DNA from: Halogranum amylolyticum
GTDB taxonomy: Archaea; Halobacteriota; Halobacteria; Halobacteriales; Haloferacaceae
Direction of reading: 5' to 3'
NCBI RefSeq assembly: GCF_900110465.1
Contig: NZ_FODV01000027.1
Location: 1 to 43,611 of the forward strand
DNA length: 43,611 bases
Below, in pieces: positions 33,616-42,461 of this stretch. The stretch's first letter is position 1. Every line of letters starts with the position of its first letter. A program made the translations under genes and the position numbers. The notes under the pieces were generated by a model, which was not told the DNA's origin, did not search any database, and saw only the letters and a program-made list of their open reading frames with translations.

Positions 33616-34594
33616 TCGATCCACAGCCCAGCAGTCGTCGATTGTTCCGAATAGGATGTGGAGCATCGGAAACTCTGTCAACGACTGGGTAGAGAACCTT
33701 TCAGAGACGAAGTTCGCGTATCTCGTGCTTGCGCCAACCCTCATCATCTTCGGAGCGATAGCGCTGTGGCCGATTGTCTTCACCTTCCAGACATCGATGT
33801 TTGCGGATAGCTTCAGCCAGTTCCGTGGTGGATTCGTTGCTCTCGAGAACTATGTCTCTATCCTGACTGGTAGCCGAGACCCGATGCTTGTCCGTCCATT
33901 CATCGACCTGAGCCGACCATTCCAAAGCGTTCTCCCGACGACACTCATCTTCACGGTGGTCAGTGTTGTGTTCATTACAGCACTCGGGTTCATCCAGGCG
34001 CTTGTCCTGAACAAGACCTTCCGTGGGCGTTCTGTCGTTCGTACGGCAGTCTTGATTCCATGGGCAGTCCCGATCGTCATCCAAGGGATGATCTTCTATC
34101 TCCTGTTCATCCCTGGTGGCTTCGGAACCCAGTTGCTCAACGATCTCGGCCTTGTCGGTCCGCGGCCACTCAGCAGCAGTGCCTCGACAGTCGGCATCGT
34201 GACGCTAGCAGCCATCTGGAAGCGGTCGGCGTATGTCGCACTCATCGTCCTCGCTGGGCTCCAGAGTATCGACGAGCACCTCTACGACGTGGCCCGCGTG
34301 GCGGGTGCTTCTCGGTGGCAACAGTTCCGGATGATTACGTTGCCACAGGCGATCCCCGTGTTGATGATTGCGATGCTCTTGACATCTATCGGCTCGATGC
34401 GTATCTACGGACAGATCGATGCTATCTCCAATTGTAGCACGATGCCGTCGATAACGTGCGCGGTGGTCGGTACGTTCAACGGCAGCCTCTACGGTACCGC
34501 ATCAGCGTTAGCTGTCCTCACCGCAGTGCTAATTGGATTGGTTTCGTTGATTTACCTCGGTGTGCTTAGCAGATCGAGAACGGGGGGGTTCTGA
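33605..34594 (+). CDS. ABC transporter permease 1 (MalF-like)
   Basis: The protein has 329 residues with six predicted membrane helices. The EAA loop reads EHLYDVARVAGASRWQQFRM (about residues 222-241) and contacts the ATPase. The ATG at 33605 overlaps the end of the binding-protein gene. The second permease starts one base after its stop. Confidence 0.88.
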   Translation: MASSRSTAQQSSIVPNRMWSIGNSVNDWVENLSETKFAYLVLAPTLIIFGAIALWPIVFTFQTSMFADSFSQFRGGFVALENYVSILTGSRDPMLVRPFIDLSRPFQSVLPTTLIFTVVSVVFITALGFIQALVLNKTFRGRSVVRTAVLIPWAVPIVIQGMIFYLLFIPGGFGTQLLNDLGLVGPRPLSSSASTVGIVTLAAIWKRSAYVALIVLAGLQSIDEHLYDVARVAGASRWQQFRMITLPQAIPVLMIAMLLTSIGSMRIYGQIDAISNCSTMPSITCAVVGTFNGSLYGTASALAVLTAVLIGLVSLIYLGVLSRSRTGGF

Positions 34595-34595
34595 G

Positions 34596-35519
34596 ATGGC
34601 TGTTGACTCGTCGACTGACGACGGGAAATCGAAGGCTAGCCGGTGGTTTGCCATCGGCCTTGCAGACTCGGACGTGACCTTCCGGTACACGTTTTACGCG
34701 ACTACGGCGACGATTCTGCTCGTCTCATTGTTCCCATTCTACTATCTCGCCATGCTTGCACTCTCTGAGCCTGGGAACACGACGGCGGCTGGACTACTTC
34801 CTGCCGGTTTCGATCCGAGTTCGTTCGTCCAGGCCTTTGAGGTGGTTCCGTTCCACCTCTACATGCGAAACAGCCTCATCATCGCGACAGGCGTCACTGC
34901 GTTCGTACTCGTGTTCGCGAGTCTGGCGGGGTACACGTTCGGCCGGATGAAGTTCCGGGGGAAGCGGCCGCTCTTCCTCCTCTTGATTTCTGTCTCGTAC
35001 TTCCCCGGGGCGACGTTTATCGTCGGCCTGTTCAAACTGCTGACCGGCAACGTGACTGTTCTTGGTGTCAGTAGCCCGAACCTGTTCAACACGCCTGCAG
35101 CCGTCGGTTTACCATTGACCGCACTATCGCTCCCGTTTGCGATTCTCCTCTTGACAACGTTCTACGGACAGATTCCCGACGGCTTAGAAGACGCTGCCCG
35201 TGTCACTGGTTCCACTAGAATCGGTGCGCTCTACCGTATCATCGCACCACTCTCCGCACCTGGACTTGTCACCGCAGGCATTCTCACCTTCATTACTGCA
35301 TACAACGAGTTCTTCTTCTCACAGCTGATGACGACCGGCTCGGTACAGGACTGGTCACCAATCGTCTGGGGATTACTCAGATACCAAACGGAGGTCTCGG
35401 TGCGATACGATCTGATGGCAGCGGCGAGTCTCATCGGCGTCGTCCCTGTCGCACTCATTGTCCTCCTCGCACAGCGAAAGATCGTGAGTGGCCTCACATC
35501 GGGGTCGCTCAAGGGATGA
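34596..35519 (+). CDS. ABC transporter permease 2 (MalG-like)
   Basis: The protein has 307 residues. A hydrophilic N-terminus precedes six membrane helices. The EAA loop reads GLEDAARVTGSTRIGALYRI (about 199-218). It starts one base after the stop of permease 1 and is followed at 25 bases by the ATPase gene, completing the carbohydrate uptake (CUT1) importer. Confidence 0.88.
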   Translation: MAVDSSTDDGKSKASRWFAIGLADSDVTFRYTFYATTATILLVSLFPFYYLAMLALSEPGNTTAAGLLPAGFDPSSFVQAFEVVPFHLYMRNSLIIATGVTAFVLVFASLAGYTFGRMKFRGKRPLFLLLISVSYFPGATFIVGLFKLLTGNVTVLGVSSPNLFNTPAAVGLPLTALSLPFAILLLTTFYGQIPDGLEDAARVTGSTRIGALYRIIAPLSAPGLVTAGILTFITAYNEFFFSQLMTTGSVQDWSPIVWGLLRYQTEVSVRYDLMAAASLIGVVPVALIVLLAQRKIVSGLTSGSLKG

Positions 35520-35544
35520 CACTGAACTCACAAATAACACCACT

Positions 35545-36720
35545 ATGACTCACCTCAAACTTGAAAACGTAACGAAGCGGTACAGTGACGTCGTTGCTGT
35601 CAACGGCGTGGATATCGACATCGAAGAAGGCGAATTCGTCTCGCTCATCGGCCCATCCGGCTGCGGTAAGTCGACGACGCTCAAGACCATTTCCGGGCTG
35701 ACGAAGCCGTCCGATGGTCTCATCGAGATCGCCGGACGGGACGTGACGAACCTCCCACCGAAAGACAGGGATATCGCGATGGTCTTTCAGAACATCGCGC
35801 TGTTCCCCCACATGTCTGTCCGGGAGAACATCACGTTCGGCCTCCGACTGAAGAACTATGATTCGGAAGAGATCGCAAAGAGGGTCGACGAGGCAGCAGA
35901 GATTCTCCAGATCGAGGGGATGCTCGATCGGATGCCCGATGAACTGTCCGGTGGACAACGACAGCGCGTCGCTATCGGTCGTGCCATCGTAATGGACCCA
36001 GAGGTATTCCTGATGGACGAACCGCTTGCGAACTTGGATGCGAAGCTCCGCGTCCATATGCGTACAGAACTGCAGCGGCTCCAGCAAGAACTCGGCGTCA
36101 CAACGGTGTACGTTACGCACGATCAGGCGGAGGCGATGACGATGTCCGACCGTGTCGCTATCATCAACAGCGGCGAACTCCAACAGTTTGCTCCACCGCT
36201 GGAGTGTTACAATTATCCCACAAACTTGTTCGTTGCAGGGTTCATCGGGTCGCCAAGTATGCGATTCGTCCCCGGTATCATCGAGGGCGACTCGTTCAGT
36301 GGCCAGGGAATAGATATGAACTTACCGCTCTTCTCGGATATCCCGGTCGAAGCTAGTGCAGAAGTGACGCTCGGGGTTCGACCAGAAGACGTCTACCAGC
36401 GAGATAGCGCACCTGTTGAGGAAACTACAGACCCGATCGCACTGCAGGTTGACGTCGTCCAGCCTATGGGCAATGAACTTGTCGTCTATCTCCGTCCGGA
36501 CGATTCGTCGTTCGGATTCGACACGCAGTCCGAGAATACGGAAGCGCCAGCATCAGGCGGAAATCAGCTACTCATGACGACAGAACCGAACGCAGCCCTC
36601 GAACCCGGGCAGTCCATCGAAGTCGTCCTCGATCGACAGAAGATCCACCTCTTCGACTCCGAGACAGGGACTGCGTTGGTCCACGGTGTCGAACCACCGG
36701 CTGAGTCAATCTCGAAGTGA
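35545..36720 (+). CDS. ABC transporter ATPase (MalK/UgpC-like)
   Basis: The protein has 391 residues. Walker A GPSGCGKST is at 36-44, the Q-loop at VFQNIALFPHM (about 80), signature LSGGQ at 134-138, Walker B VFLMDEP (154-160), and the switch His in VTHDQAEAMT. The C-terminal 130 residues form the regulatory/TOBE domain of the MalK type. The ATG at 35545 is chosen; upstream codons overlap the permease gene. Confidence 0.92.
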   Translation: MTHLKLENVTKRYSDVVAVNGVDIDIEEGEFVSLIGPSGCGKSTTLKTISGLTKPSDGLIEIAGRDVTNLPPKDRDIAMVFQNIALFPHMSVRENITFGLRLKNYDSEEIAKRVDEAAEILQIEGMLDRMPDELSGGQRQRVAIGRAIVMDPEVFLMDEPLANLDAKLRVHMRTELQRLQQELGVTTVYVTHDQAEAMTMSDRVAIINSGELQQFAPPLECYNYPTNLFVAGFIGSPSMRFVPGIIEGDSFSGQGIDMNLPLFSDIPVEASAEVTLGVRPEDVYQRDSAPVEETTDPIALQVDVVQPMGNELVVYLRPDDSSFGFDTQSENTEAPASGGNQLLMTTEPNAALEPGQSIEVVLDRQKIHLFDSETGTALVHGVEPPAESISK

Positions 36721-36836
36721 GCCTCATGCACCCGGCTCACTGACTCACAGCGTCGCTATTTCGTTTCGTGGGCTTCGTTCCGATATCGGTTGTACCGATA
36801 CCAACCTTTTTGAGAGCGTGTGAATCATACTTTTCT

Positions 36837-37349
36837 GTGTCCGTAGAAACGATACTACTTGGCGCCAGCGATCAGGATGTCGAACAGCTCACCGACGTCG
36901 CCATCGAGGTTGCGAAGCCGCTCGACGCGACCGTCGTCGTCGCTCATATACTCCCCACGGAGGTTAGTTCATCCACCAACACGAGCCCTGTCGTTGGAAC
37001 ACTCTCCCCGTATGTGGTTTCGGAAAACGAATATGAAACGTTGCTCGACGAACACTCGGTTGATGACTATCCACCTGATGAATATGCTGCCACCAACCTA
37101 GTCAGTGAGCTGTCATCAGTTCGGGAGATTACTACCCGGTTAGACGATGCTGACGTTGAGTACGACGTACGTGGTGCGGTTGGTGATCCAGGTGAGGGAC
37201 TTGTCGCACTCACAAACGAGCTTGATGCTGACCGGGTTATCATCAGTGGACGGCGACGCTCGCCAACAGGAAAGGCACTCTTCGGGAGCGTCACGCAGTC
37301 CGTTCTGCTAAATTCTCCGTGCCCGGTCACGTTCGTGCGAGTTGATTGA
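36837..37349 (+). CDS. Universal stress protein (UspA family)
   Basis: The protein has 170 residues from a GTG at 36837, beginning (M)SVETILLGASDQDVEQLTD. The nucleotide-binding pattern near the C-terminus is ADRVIISGRRRSPTGKALFG followed by SVTQSVLLNSPCPV, the G-x2-G-x9-G(S/T) type that binds ATP. It follows the transporter operon on the same strand after 116 bases. Its role in uronate use is not obvious. Confidence 0.82.
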   Translation: MSVETILLGASDQDVEQLTDVAIEVAKPLDATVVVAHILPTEVSSSTNTSPVVGTLSPYVVSENEYETLLDEHSVDDYPPDEYAATNLVSELSSVREITTRLDDADVEYDVRGAVGDPGEGLVALTNELDADRVIISGRRRSPTGKALFGSVTQSVLLNSPCPVTFVRVD

Positions 37350-37618
37350 TCGAGGCGACCCAAATCGACAGCGCTCTCGATTGTTTTTCTGACTAACCCT
37401 GAACGAACACTGATGTGGTTGGACTCTCGGTTTTACCTGTAGAAAGGCGCTAAGGTCCCCTCTTCAACGAACGAGCGAAGCGAGTGAGCAGGGAGGGGAA
37501 GTAGCGTTCACAAGAGTGAAGCTCTTGTGTGCGAACGAGACACGGGACGTCTCGTTAACGTCGCACAGTTCCCTAACACGTCTGGTGCTCGACTCACAGG
37601 CCCACGCAATCGTCCCCT
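37350..37618. other. Convergent intergenic region with tandem hairpins
   Basis: The region lies between the Usp and beta-glucuronidase gene ends. Two perfect hairpins follow each other: CACAAGAG/CTCTTGTG (37509-37529) and AACGAGAC/GTCTCGTT (37534-37556). They may terminate one or both genes or form part of a small RNA. Confidence 0.45.
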
Positions 37619-39385
37619 TTATTCGAGGTGTCCGGATTGGTAGAACTCCCGGAGAACGTGGAAGGCCTTCTTTTTCCGTCCGTGTTGGTCCAGCACGCCC
37701 TTTCGGTTGTAGCCCCGCTGGAACTCGTTCTGCCGCATGGGCGCGCGGAAGTCGAAGAGGATCCACGGCGATATCCCGACAATTTGATCGCTGTCTGCGA
37801 CTGCACTCGTCTGGCCACGGTAAATCGCCGCTTGGTACTCCTCGGTCCAGCGTTCGTCTTCGTCGCCGTGATGTCCCCATTTCGCTCCACCACCAGTCTC
37901 CGAGATAACTACTGGAGTACCGTTCGGATCCTCCTGGAAGTGCTTCATGTTGTCCGAGTCCCCGTAGTACCAACCGTGGTACTCGTTGATTCCGATGACG
38001 TCGAGATGCTCTTCGAGTGGATCTTTGAGAACGAGTCCCTCGTCATCGTCCTCGTCGACAAAGCAGGCTGCAGTCACGAGTCTACTGCTGTCGAGTTCGC
38101 GGACGTAGTCGGCCATCTGCGGGAGCACCTTATTTCTGGTGTCATTGGTATGGTCCGTCTCGTTCGCAATCGACCACAGTATCACCGACGCTCGGTTCCA
38201 GTCACGCTGGATGAGTTCGCGGAGCTGCTGTCGGTACAGTTCCTGTACGTCTTCGTCGCCGAAGTTGATGTCCCAGTATGCGGGAACCTCTTCCCACAGC
38301 AGTATCCCTTCCTTGTCGGCCGTCCGTGCCATCTCCTCGGTGTGGGGGTAATGAGCCAGTCTGGCGAAATTACAGCCGAGTTCGTTAATCCACTGGAACC
38401 GAGTCGCCACGTCCTCGGAGTCGAGTGCACGGCCTTTCCCGGCGACTTCTTCGTGCAGTGCAATCCCACGCAGCTGGAGTGACTCTCCGTTCAGGAGAAT
38501 GTCGCCATCGGCCGCGTGTACCTCTCGTAGTCCAACCTCATCGACGACAGCATCGTCGTCGGTAGCCACTCGAATCGTGTACAGCTGTGGGTCCGACGGT
38601 TCCCACAACGAGACCTCGTCCGCGGTGAACGATAGTGAACCAGTAAATTCATCACTCTTGTCGGCAGGTGTTAGTTCGAATTCACGGTCTAGTTCGGGGA
38701 ACGAGACGGAGACCGCTGTCTCTGTCTGCGGATTGTCGACCCAAGCGGACACGTGCACGTTGACTTCGTCGTCGAGCGAGGTCTCGACCTTGTAATTTCG
38801 GACGAACGTCTGTGGAACGGTTACGAGTTCCACGGATCGGTTGATTCCTCCGAAGTTGAACCAGTCTGTCCCCTCGTTCGGGATGCCATCCTCGTACCGC
38901 TGGTTGTCCGCCTGTACGACAATCGTGTTCTCGCCGTCCTGAAGCGTCTCGGTAACTTCGAAACTAAACGGCGTGTACCCTCCCTCGTGAGTCCCCAACA
39001 GCTCCCCGTTGAGCCACACCTTGGCTTTGTAGTTAACCGCACCGAACCGAAGAAATGACCTGGCACCGGATTGTTCGGTGTCGCAATCGAAAGACTTCGC
39101 AAACCAGACCCAGCCTTCGTAGTGGCGGAATTCAGGTAGCTCTTCACCCCAGCTAGATGGTATCTCGACAGACCGCCCGTCGTGGATATTGAAGTCGCAT
39201 GGCTCGTTCTCGACAGAGGCCTCCGGTTCGTAGATCGGTTTCGGTGCAAACCCGGTGGGCATATCGTCCTCACCATCTCCGAAGAAGTCCTCGAAGTACC
39301 CCTCGAAGTTCTCGTATTGGTCTGGAATCGCTTGCCACGTTCCATCGAGTGACGTTGTCTCTCGTGGGTATGCTAGCAACTGCAT
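37619..39385 (-). CDS. uidA: Beta-glucuronidase, glycoside hydrolase family 2
   Basis: The protein has 588 residues with a sugar-binding jelly roll (about 1-190, WVWFAKSFDCD, YKAKVWLNGELLGTHEGGY), an immunoglobulin-like middle domain and a TIM barrel. The acid/base is Glu409 in WSIANETD and the nucleophile Glu496 in VISETGGG. An NxK motif (YNRKGVL, about Asn560 and Lys562) is the carboxylate-recognition signature of true beta-glucuronidases. There is no Tat or Sec signal, so glucuronides are hydrolysed inside the cell after import. The ATG at 39385 is set by the TATA box at 39411-39418; the outer ATG at 39406 would be too close. Confidence 0.9.
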   Translation of the reverse strand: MQLLAYPRETTSLDGTWQAIPDQYENFEGYFEDFFGDGEDDMPTGFAPKPIYEPEASVENEPCDFNIHDGRSVEIPSSWGEELPEFRHYEGWVWFAKSFDCDTEQSGARSFLRFGAVNYKAKVWLNGELLGTHEGGYTPFSFEVTETLQDGENTIVVQADNQRYEDGIPNEGTDWFNFGGINRSVELVTVPQTFVRNYKVETSLDDEVNVHVSAWVDNPQTETAVSVSFPELDREFELTPADKSDEFTGSLSFTADEVSLWEPSDPQLYTIRVATDDDAVVDEVGLREVHAADGDILLNGESLQLRGIALHEEVAGKGRALDSEDVATRFQWINELGCNFARLAHYPHTEEMARTADKEGILLWEEVPAYWDINFGDEDVQELYRQQLRELIQRDWNRASVILWSIANETDHTNDTRNKVLPQMADYVRELDSSRLVTAACFVDEDDDEGLVLKDPLEEHLDVIGINEYHGWYYGDSDNMKHFQEDPNGTPVVISETGGGAKWGHHGDEDERWTEEYQAAIYRGQTSAVADSDQIVGISPWILFDFRAPMRQNEFQRGYNRKGVLDQHGRKKKAFHVLREFYQSGHLE

Positions 39386-39410
39386 GCTTCTCCATAACAA
39401 AAGCATGCTA
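39383..39410 (-). promoter_or_regulatory. Inverted repeat over the beta-glucuronidase start
   Basis: GCATGCTT and AAGCATGC flank an 11- to 12-base spacer, covering the start codon and the presumed transcription start. It could be an operator or a start-site hairpin. Confidence 0.4.
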
Positions 39411-39418
39411 TTAAATAT
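39411..39418 (-). promoter_or_regulatory. TATA box of the beta-glucuronidase gene
   Basis: TATTTAA on the minus strand lies 26-33 bases before the ATG at 39385. Confidence 0.45.
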
Positions 39419-39481
39419 TGTGTCGAACAGCGAGGGACTACCAACTACTCTTATACTATACCTGCCCAGGTTGAATCAGAG

Positions 39482-40540
39482 CTACCTACTGGTCGGTATC
39501 CACTGCATACAAACTGGCTCTGGAATGGATAGGCGCTCTTCTACTGGAGTCAACGTTCCAGTACCGGGATCGATGCTCAATACGTTAATCGTGTTGCTGT
39601 GTCTGTTCTCTACGTAGAGGAACTTTCCTTGTGGGTCAATGGTAAAGTGACGAGGCCATTTCCCACCAGTCGGTGTAAAGTCAACACTAGAGAGACCGCC
39701 GTCATCAATCGCGAATGTAGCAATTGAGTCGTGCCCGCGATTCGATGCAAACACGAACTCTCCTGAGGGATGAGCGACGATTTCAGCGGTCTTATTCTCT
39801 CCTTGATAATCTGGAGGAAGCGTGGAGACTGTTGCACGTTCAACTAACCCACCAGTCGACTGGCGGTCGAAAGTAACAATTGTCGAGTTGAGCTCGTTGA
39901 TCAGATACATCTGCTGACCATGGGAACTGAATGAAACATGACGTGGACCTGAGCCTGGTGTAACCTCGATCACCTGATGCTGTATAAGCGCTCCTTCAGC
40001 TGTATTGACTTCATAGATTACGACCTCGTCGGTACCGAGGTCGGGGACATAAGCGAATTGTCCATCTGGGCCGAGAGTAATCGAATGTGGGTGCGGCTGA
40101 CTTTGGCGTTCTGCATTGATACTAGAGCCGGAGTGATTGACAACCGCAGTAGGAGAGCCGATATCTCCGCTATCATCAATCGGTAACATCGAGACGGCAC
40201 CCCCGTGGTAATGTGCCACGAGTAAAAATTCCCCATTGGAACTCACACTGCAGTGACATGGGCTAAGTGCTCCACTCGGAGCAGAGCCAACCGGGCGTAA
40301 TTCACCTGTCTCGTGATTGACCTCGAGGACCCTAATACGTCCTTCATCGTCCTCACGCACAGCGGCGTAAATATACCTGCCACTGGGGTGGGACGCGACA
40401 AACGTTGGATCAGGCCCGACCACTGTTCCGTCGAGAAGTTCGAGAGCTCCTGTTTTAGTGTCTATCTCTACGGTATACACTCCTTCTGTGTCTGAAGCAC
40501 TATACGTTCCTACCGCTGCTAGATATGATTCTTGCGCCAC
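39482..40540 (-). CDS. Seven-bladed beta-propeller lactonase
   Basis: This 352-residue protein of the 6-phosphogluconolactonase/YbhE type (PF10282) starts at a GTG. Repeated blades are visible, for example VASHPSGRYIYAAVREDDEG, SVSSNGEFLLVAHYHGGAVS, TLGPDGQFAYVPDLGTDEVV and IVAHPSGEFVFASNRGHDSI. The gene starts 73 bases after uronate dehydrogenase on the same strand. It therefore probably opens the glucarolactone made by that enzyme, giving glucarate. The phosphorylated-sugar activity of the family name is unlikely here. Confidence 0.82.
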   Translation of the reverse strand: MAQESYLAAVGTYSASDTEGVYTVEIDTKTGALELLDGTVVGPDPTFVASHPSGRYIYAAVREDDEGRIRVLEVNHETGELRPVGSAPSGALSPCHCSVSSNGEFLLVAHYHGGAVSMLPIDDSGDIGSPTAVVNHSGSSINAERQSQPHPHSITLGPDGQFAYVPDLGTDEVVIYEVNTAEGALIQHQVIEVTPGSGPRHVSFSSHGQQMYLINELNSTIVTFDRQSTGGLVERATVSTLPPDYQGENKTAEIVAHPSGEFVFASNRGHDSIATFAIDDGGLSSVDFTPTGGKWPRHFTIDPQGKFLYVENRHSNTINVLSIDPGTGTLTPVEERLSIPEPVCMQWIPTSR

Positions 40541-40613
40541 AAGACATGACTTATACTCTGCTCTATTTGTTGTTTGGGGTTCTTGTAGACGTGCTGTAGG
40601 CTATTGCTCGAAG

Positions 40614-41453
40614 TCACGTTGGGGGTTCGTTCCACTCTTCACCGTTATCTTGGGGGTGATAGCCGATTTGATCGTGCGAATGCTGTATCGAGAACCACCG
40701 ACGATCGTTATTACTGACACCATGGAAAATAGAAGATTCCACTGTCTCGTCTTCGAGGCAACATTCGATCAGATGGGCAAAATCACGACGAGAATTCCAA
40801 GTCGCTTTTGTTCGGTCAACTATCCGATGATACTCCTCTGTTCCTCGTTCGATATTGCCTTGTTCGACCTGTTGCTCTGCTGCTCCATACGGATGATCAA
40901 ACTGTCTTGGAAGCACCGTACAGATACGCAGTGCGTAGAACTGTGACGGATAGTCGTAAGTCTCGGTGTAATAGTGACCTAAATCTTCGCCAAAGGACTT
41001 CGTCGCACCATAGTACGAATCAGGGCGAGTGGGGTCAGAAGGCTCAAGTTTGAGGGGGTAATCAGGTTGATAAATCTCTGGTGCATGTTCTTTCTCATAT
41101 CCGCCCATCACGTGATTCGTCGATCCAAACACGAACGAGCCGACCTCAGCGTCTCGAGCAGCTTCGAGCACGTTGTACATTCCGGTGATGTTGGGTACTA
41201 GTACATCATCCCAGGATCCATCCGTATATGGATACGCTGCAAGATGGATAACGGCATCTTGACCGTCAAACGCGGGACGAATGTCTTCATAGTTAGCAAT
41301 GTCCGCGACGTAGGTGTCGAACTCTCCATACCGATGGTGCGATGGTCGGTCAGACCGATTCAGATACGTGAAATTGTAGTCTGGATTCTCATGTAGGTGA
41401 TCGATGATTGCGGTCCCACATCGACCGTAGGCACCTGTAACTAGGATGTTCAC
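40614..41453 (-). CDS. udh: Uronate dehydrogenase (SDR/NAD-dependent epimerase family)
   Basis: The protein has 279 residues from a GTG at 41453, (M)NILVTGAYGRCGTAIIDHL. The Rossmann glycine motif GAYGRCG is at about 7-13 and the catalytic YxxxK is YYGATKS (about 147-151) after FGSTNHVMGGYEK. SRRDFAHLIECCLED matches uronate dehydrogenases. It oxidises glucuronate or galacturonate with NAD to the aldaric lactone, which the adjacent lactonase would hydrolyse. A TATA box (41475-41485) lies about 27 bases before the GTG. Confidence 0.8.
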   Translation of the reverse strand: MNILVTGAYGRCGTAIIDHLHENPDYNFTYLNRSDRPSHHRYGEFDTYVADIANYEDIRPAFDGQDAVIHLAAYPYTDGSWDDVLVPNITGMYNVLEAARDAEVGSFVFGSTNHVMGGYEKEHAPEIYQPDYPLKLEPSDPTRPDSYYGATKSFGEDLGHYYTETYDYPSQFYALRICTVLPRQFDHPYGAAEQQVEQGNIERGTEEYHRIVDRTKATWNSRRDFAHLIECCLEDETVESSIFHGVSNNDRRWFSIQHSHDQIGYHPQDNGEEWNEPPT

Positions 41454-41474
41454 AGCTATCAATATCCAAAACCT

Positions 41475-41485
41475 CATAAATAAAC
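41475..41485 (-). promoter_or_regulatory. TATA box of uronate dehydrogenase
   Basis: GTTTATTTATG on the minus strand is centred about 27 bases before the GTG at 41453, supporting that start. Confidence 0.45.
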
Positions 41486-42430
41486 TTTCGGTGTGATGTT
41501 CTCTCGGCTAGAAACCGCTATCCAACACCACTGAAATGGCTGTTGAATACAAATAGTACCTATTGTTTGAATAGAGTCTGCTAACCATGCTAAGTTCTGC
41601 GCCTGCATCGGAAAGAGAGAAGTTCGTTCCGCGGAACGAGTCCCGGTTCGTGAATTCGTCAGTGAGTGTTCGATACTGGATTGTCTTCAAAGCCTGTCTT
41701 ATCGGATGATTCCACCCGATGTTGAGCGTCGTCAATGTATGCTGACGTCATTCTAAGGGACTAACCGACGTCACAAGCTAACCGACACCGACCATCTAAT
41801 CGAGAAATCTCATGTATTGGCCATTGTTTGCATTGAGTCTAACAGTATTAGACCTGTCCGTCCAGTTAAGACACGGTAATGGCATTCCTCGCTTAGTGGT
41901 TGACCGGCATGTATTGAATCAAAAATGAATATGGCTTTTCGATACGCCTCCGCCGGGCACCAACTACTTGCTGGGTTCATACTTGCCAATATTGTTGGAT
42001 GGCGGTTTTTAGAACAATTTTCCATGATATACTCTGATGGTGCCGGAAAATATAGTCCTGCTACTCTGGAGATTACAATACTATTTCTGTAATGAACAGC
42101 TGCTTCTCCGTTATAATTCTGTCTCCGTAATTTCGGCAGCTAGCCGACTACATCTCCCCCACAGATTGGGAAAGTGGAGCGATACCATGATCTTCACCTT
42201 CTATGTTCGATTCTTGGCAAACCACTCTGTCTAATAATATTGGACCAATCGGGGTCACCACCTGTCTGCCTCATTGTTGGAAGGCGTCCATCCGTTGAAT
42301 TCTGTACAACATGAGCCAGCGGCCCACGTACTGTCCAATGTCGTAGATGGATACATCGAGACAACTTGGTCCAGAACCACTGTCCTACTACGGACTCAGG
42401 TGTTGACTTCTAGTTCTCACGGGCGACGGT
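41486..42430. promoter_or_regulatory. Divergent regulatory region between udh and uxaC
   Basis: This unusually long region of about 950 bases has no supportable gene. It holds three family-B palindromes (41837-41853, core CTAACAGTATTAG; 41984-42000, core CCAATATTGTTGG; 42229-42245, core CTAATAATATTGG) and one family-A site, TTACAATACTATTTCTGTAA, at 42073-42092. The mixture mirrors the intergenic region at 31796-31938. Confidence 0.55.
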
Positions 42431-42432
42431 TT

Positions 42433-42440
42433 TTTATATT
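42433..42440 (+). promoter_or_regulatory. TATA box of uxaC
   Basis: TTTATATT lies about 26 bases before the ATG at 42462. Confidence 0.5.
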
Positions 42441-42461
42441 CGCACGCACAACCAACCCAAT

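Noticed and set aside
41508..42025. Two minus-strand frames (75 and 71 aa) in the udh-uxaC gap
   Set aside because: They show no recognisable domains, are of ordinary chance length, and the second overlaps two operator-like palindromes.
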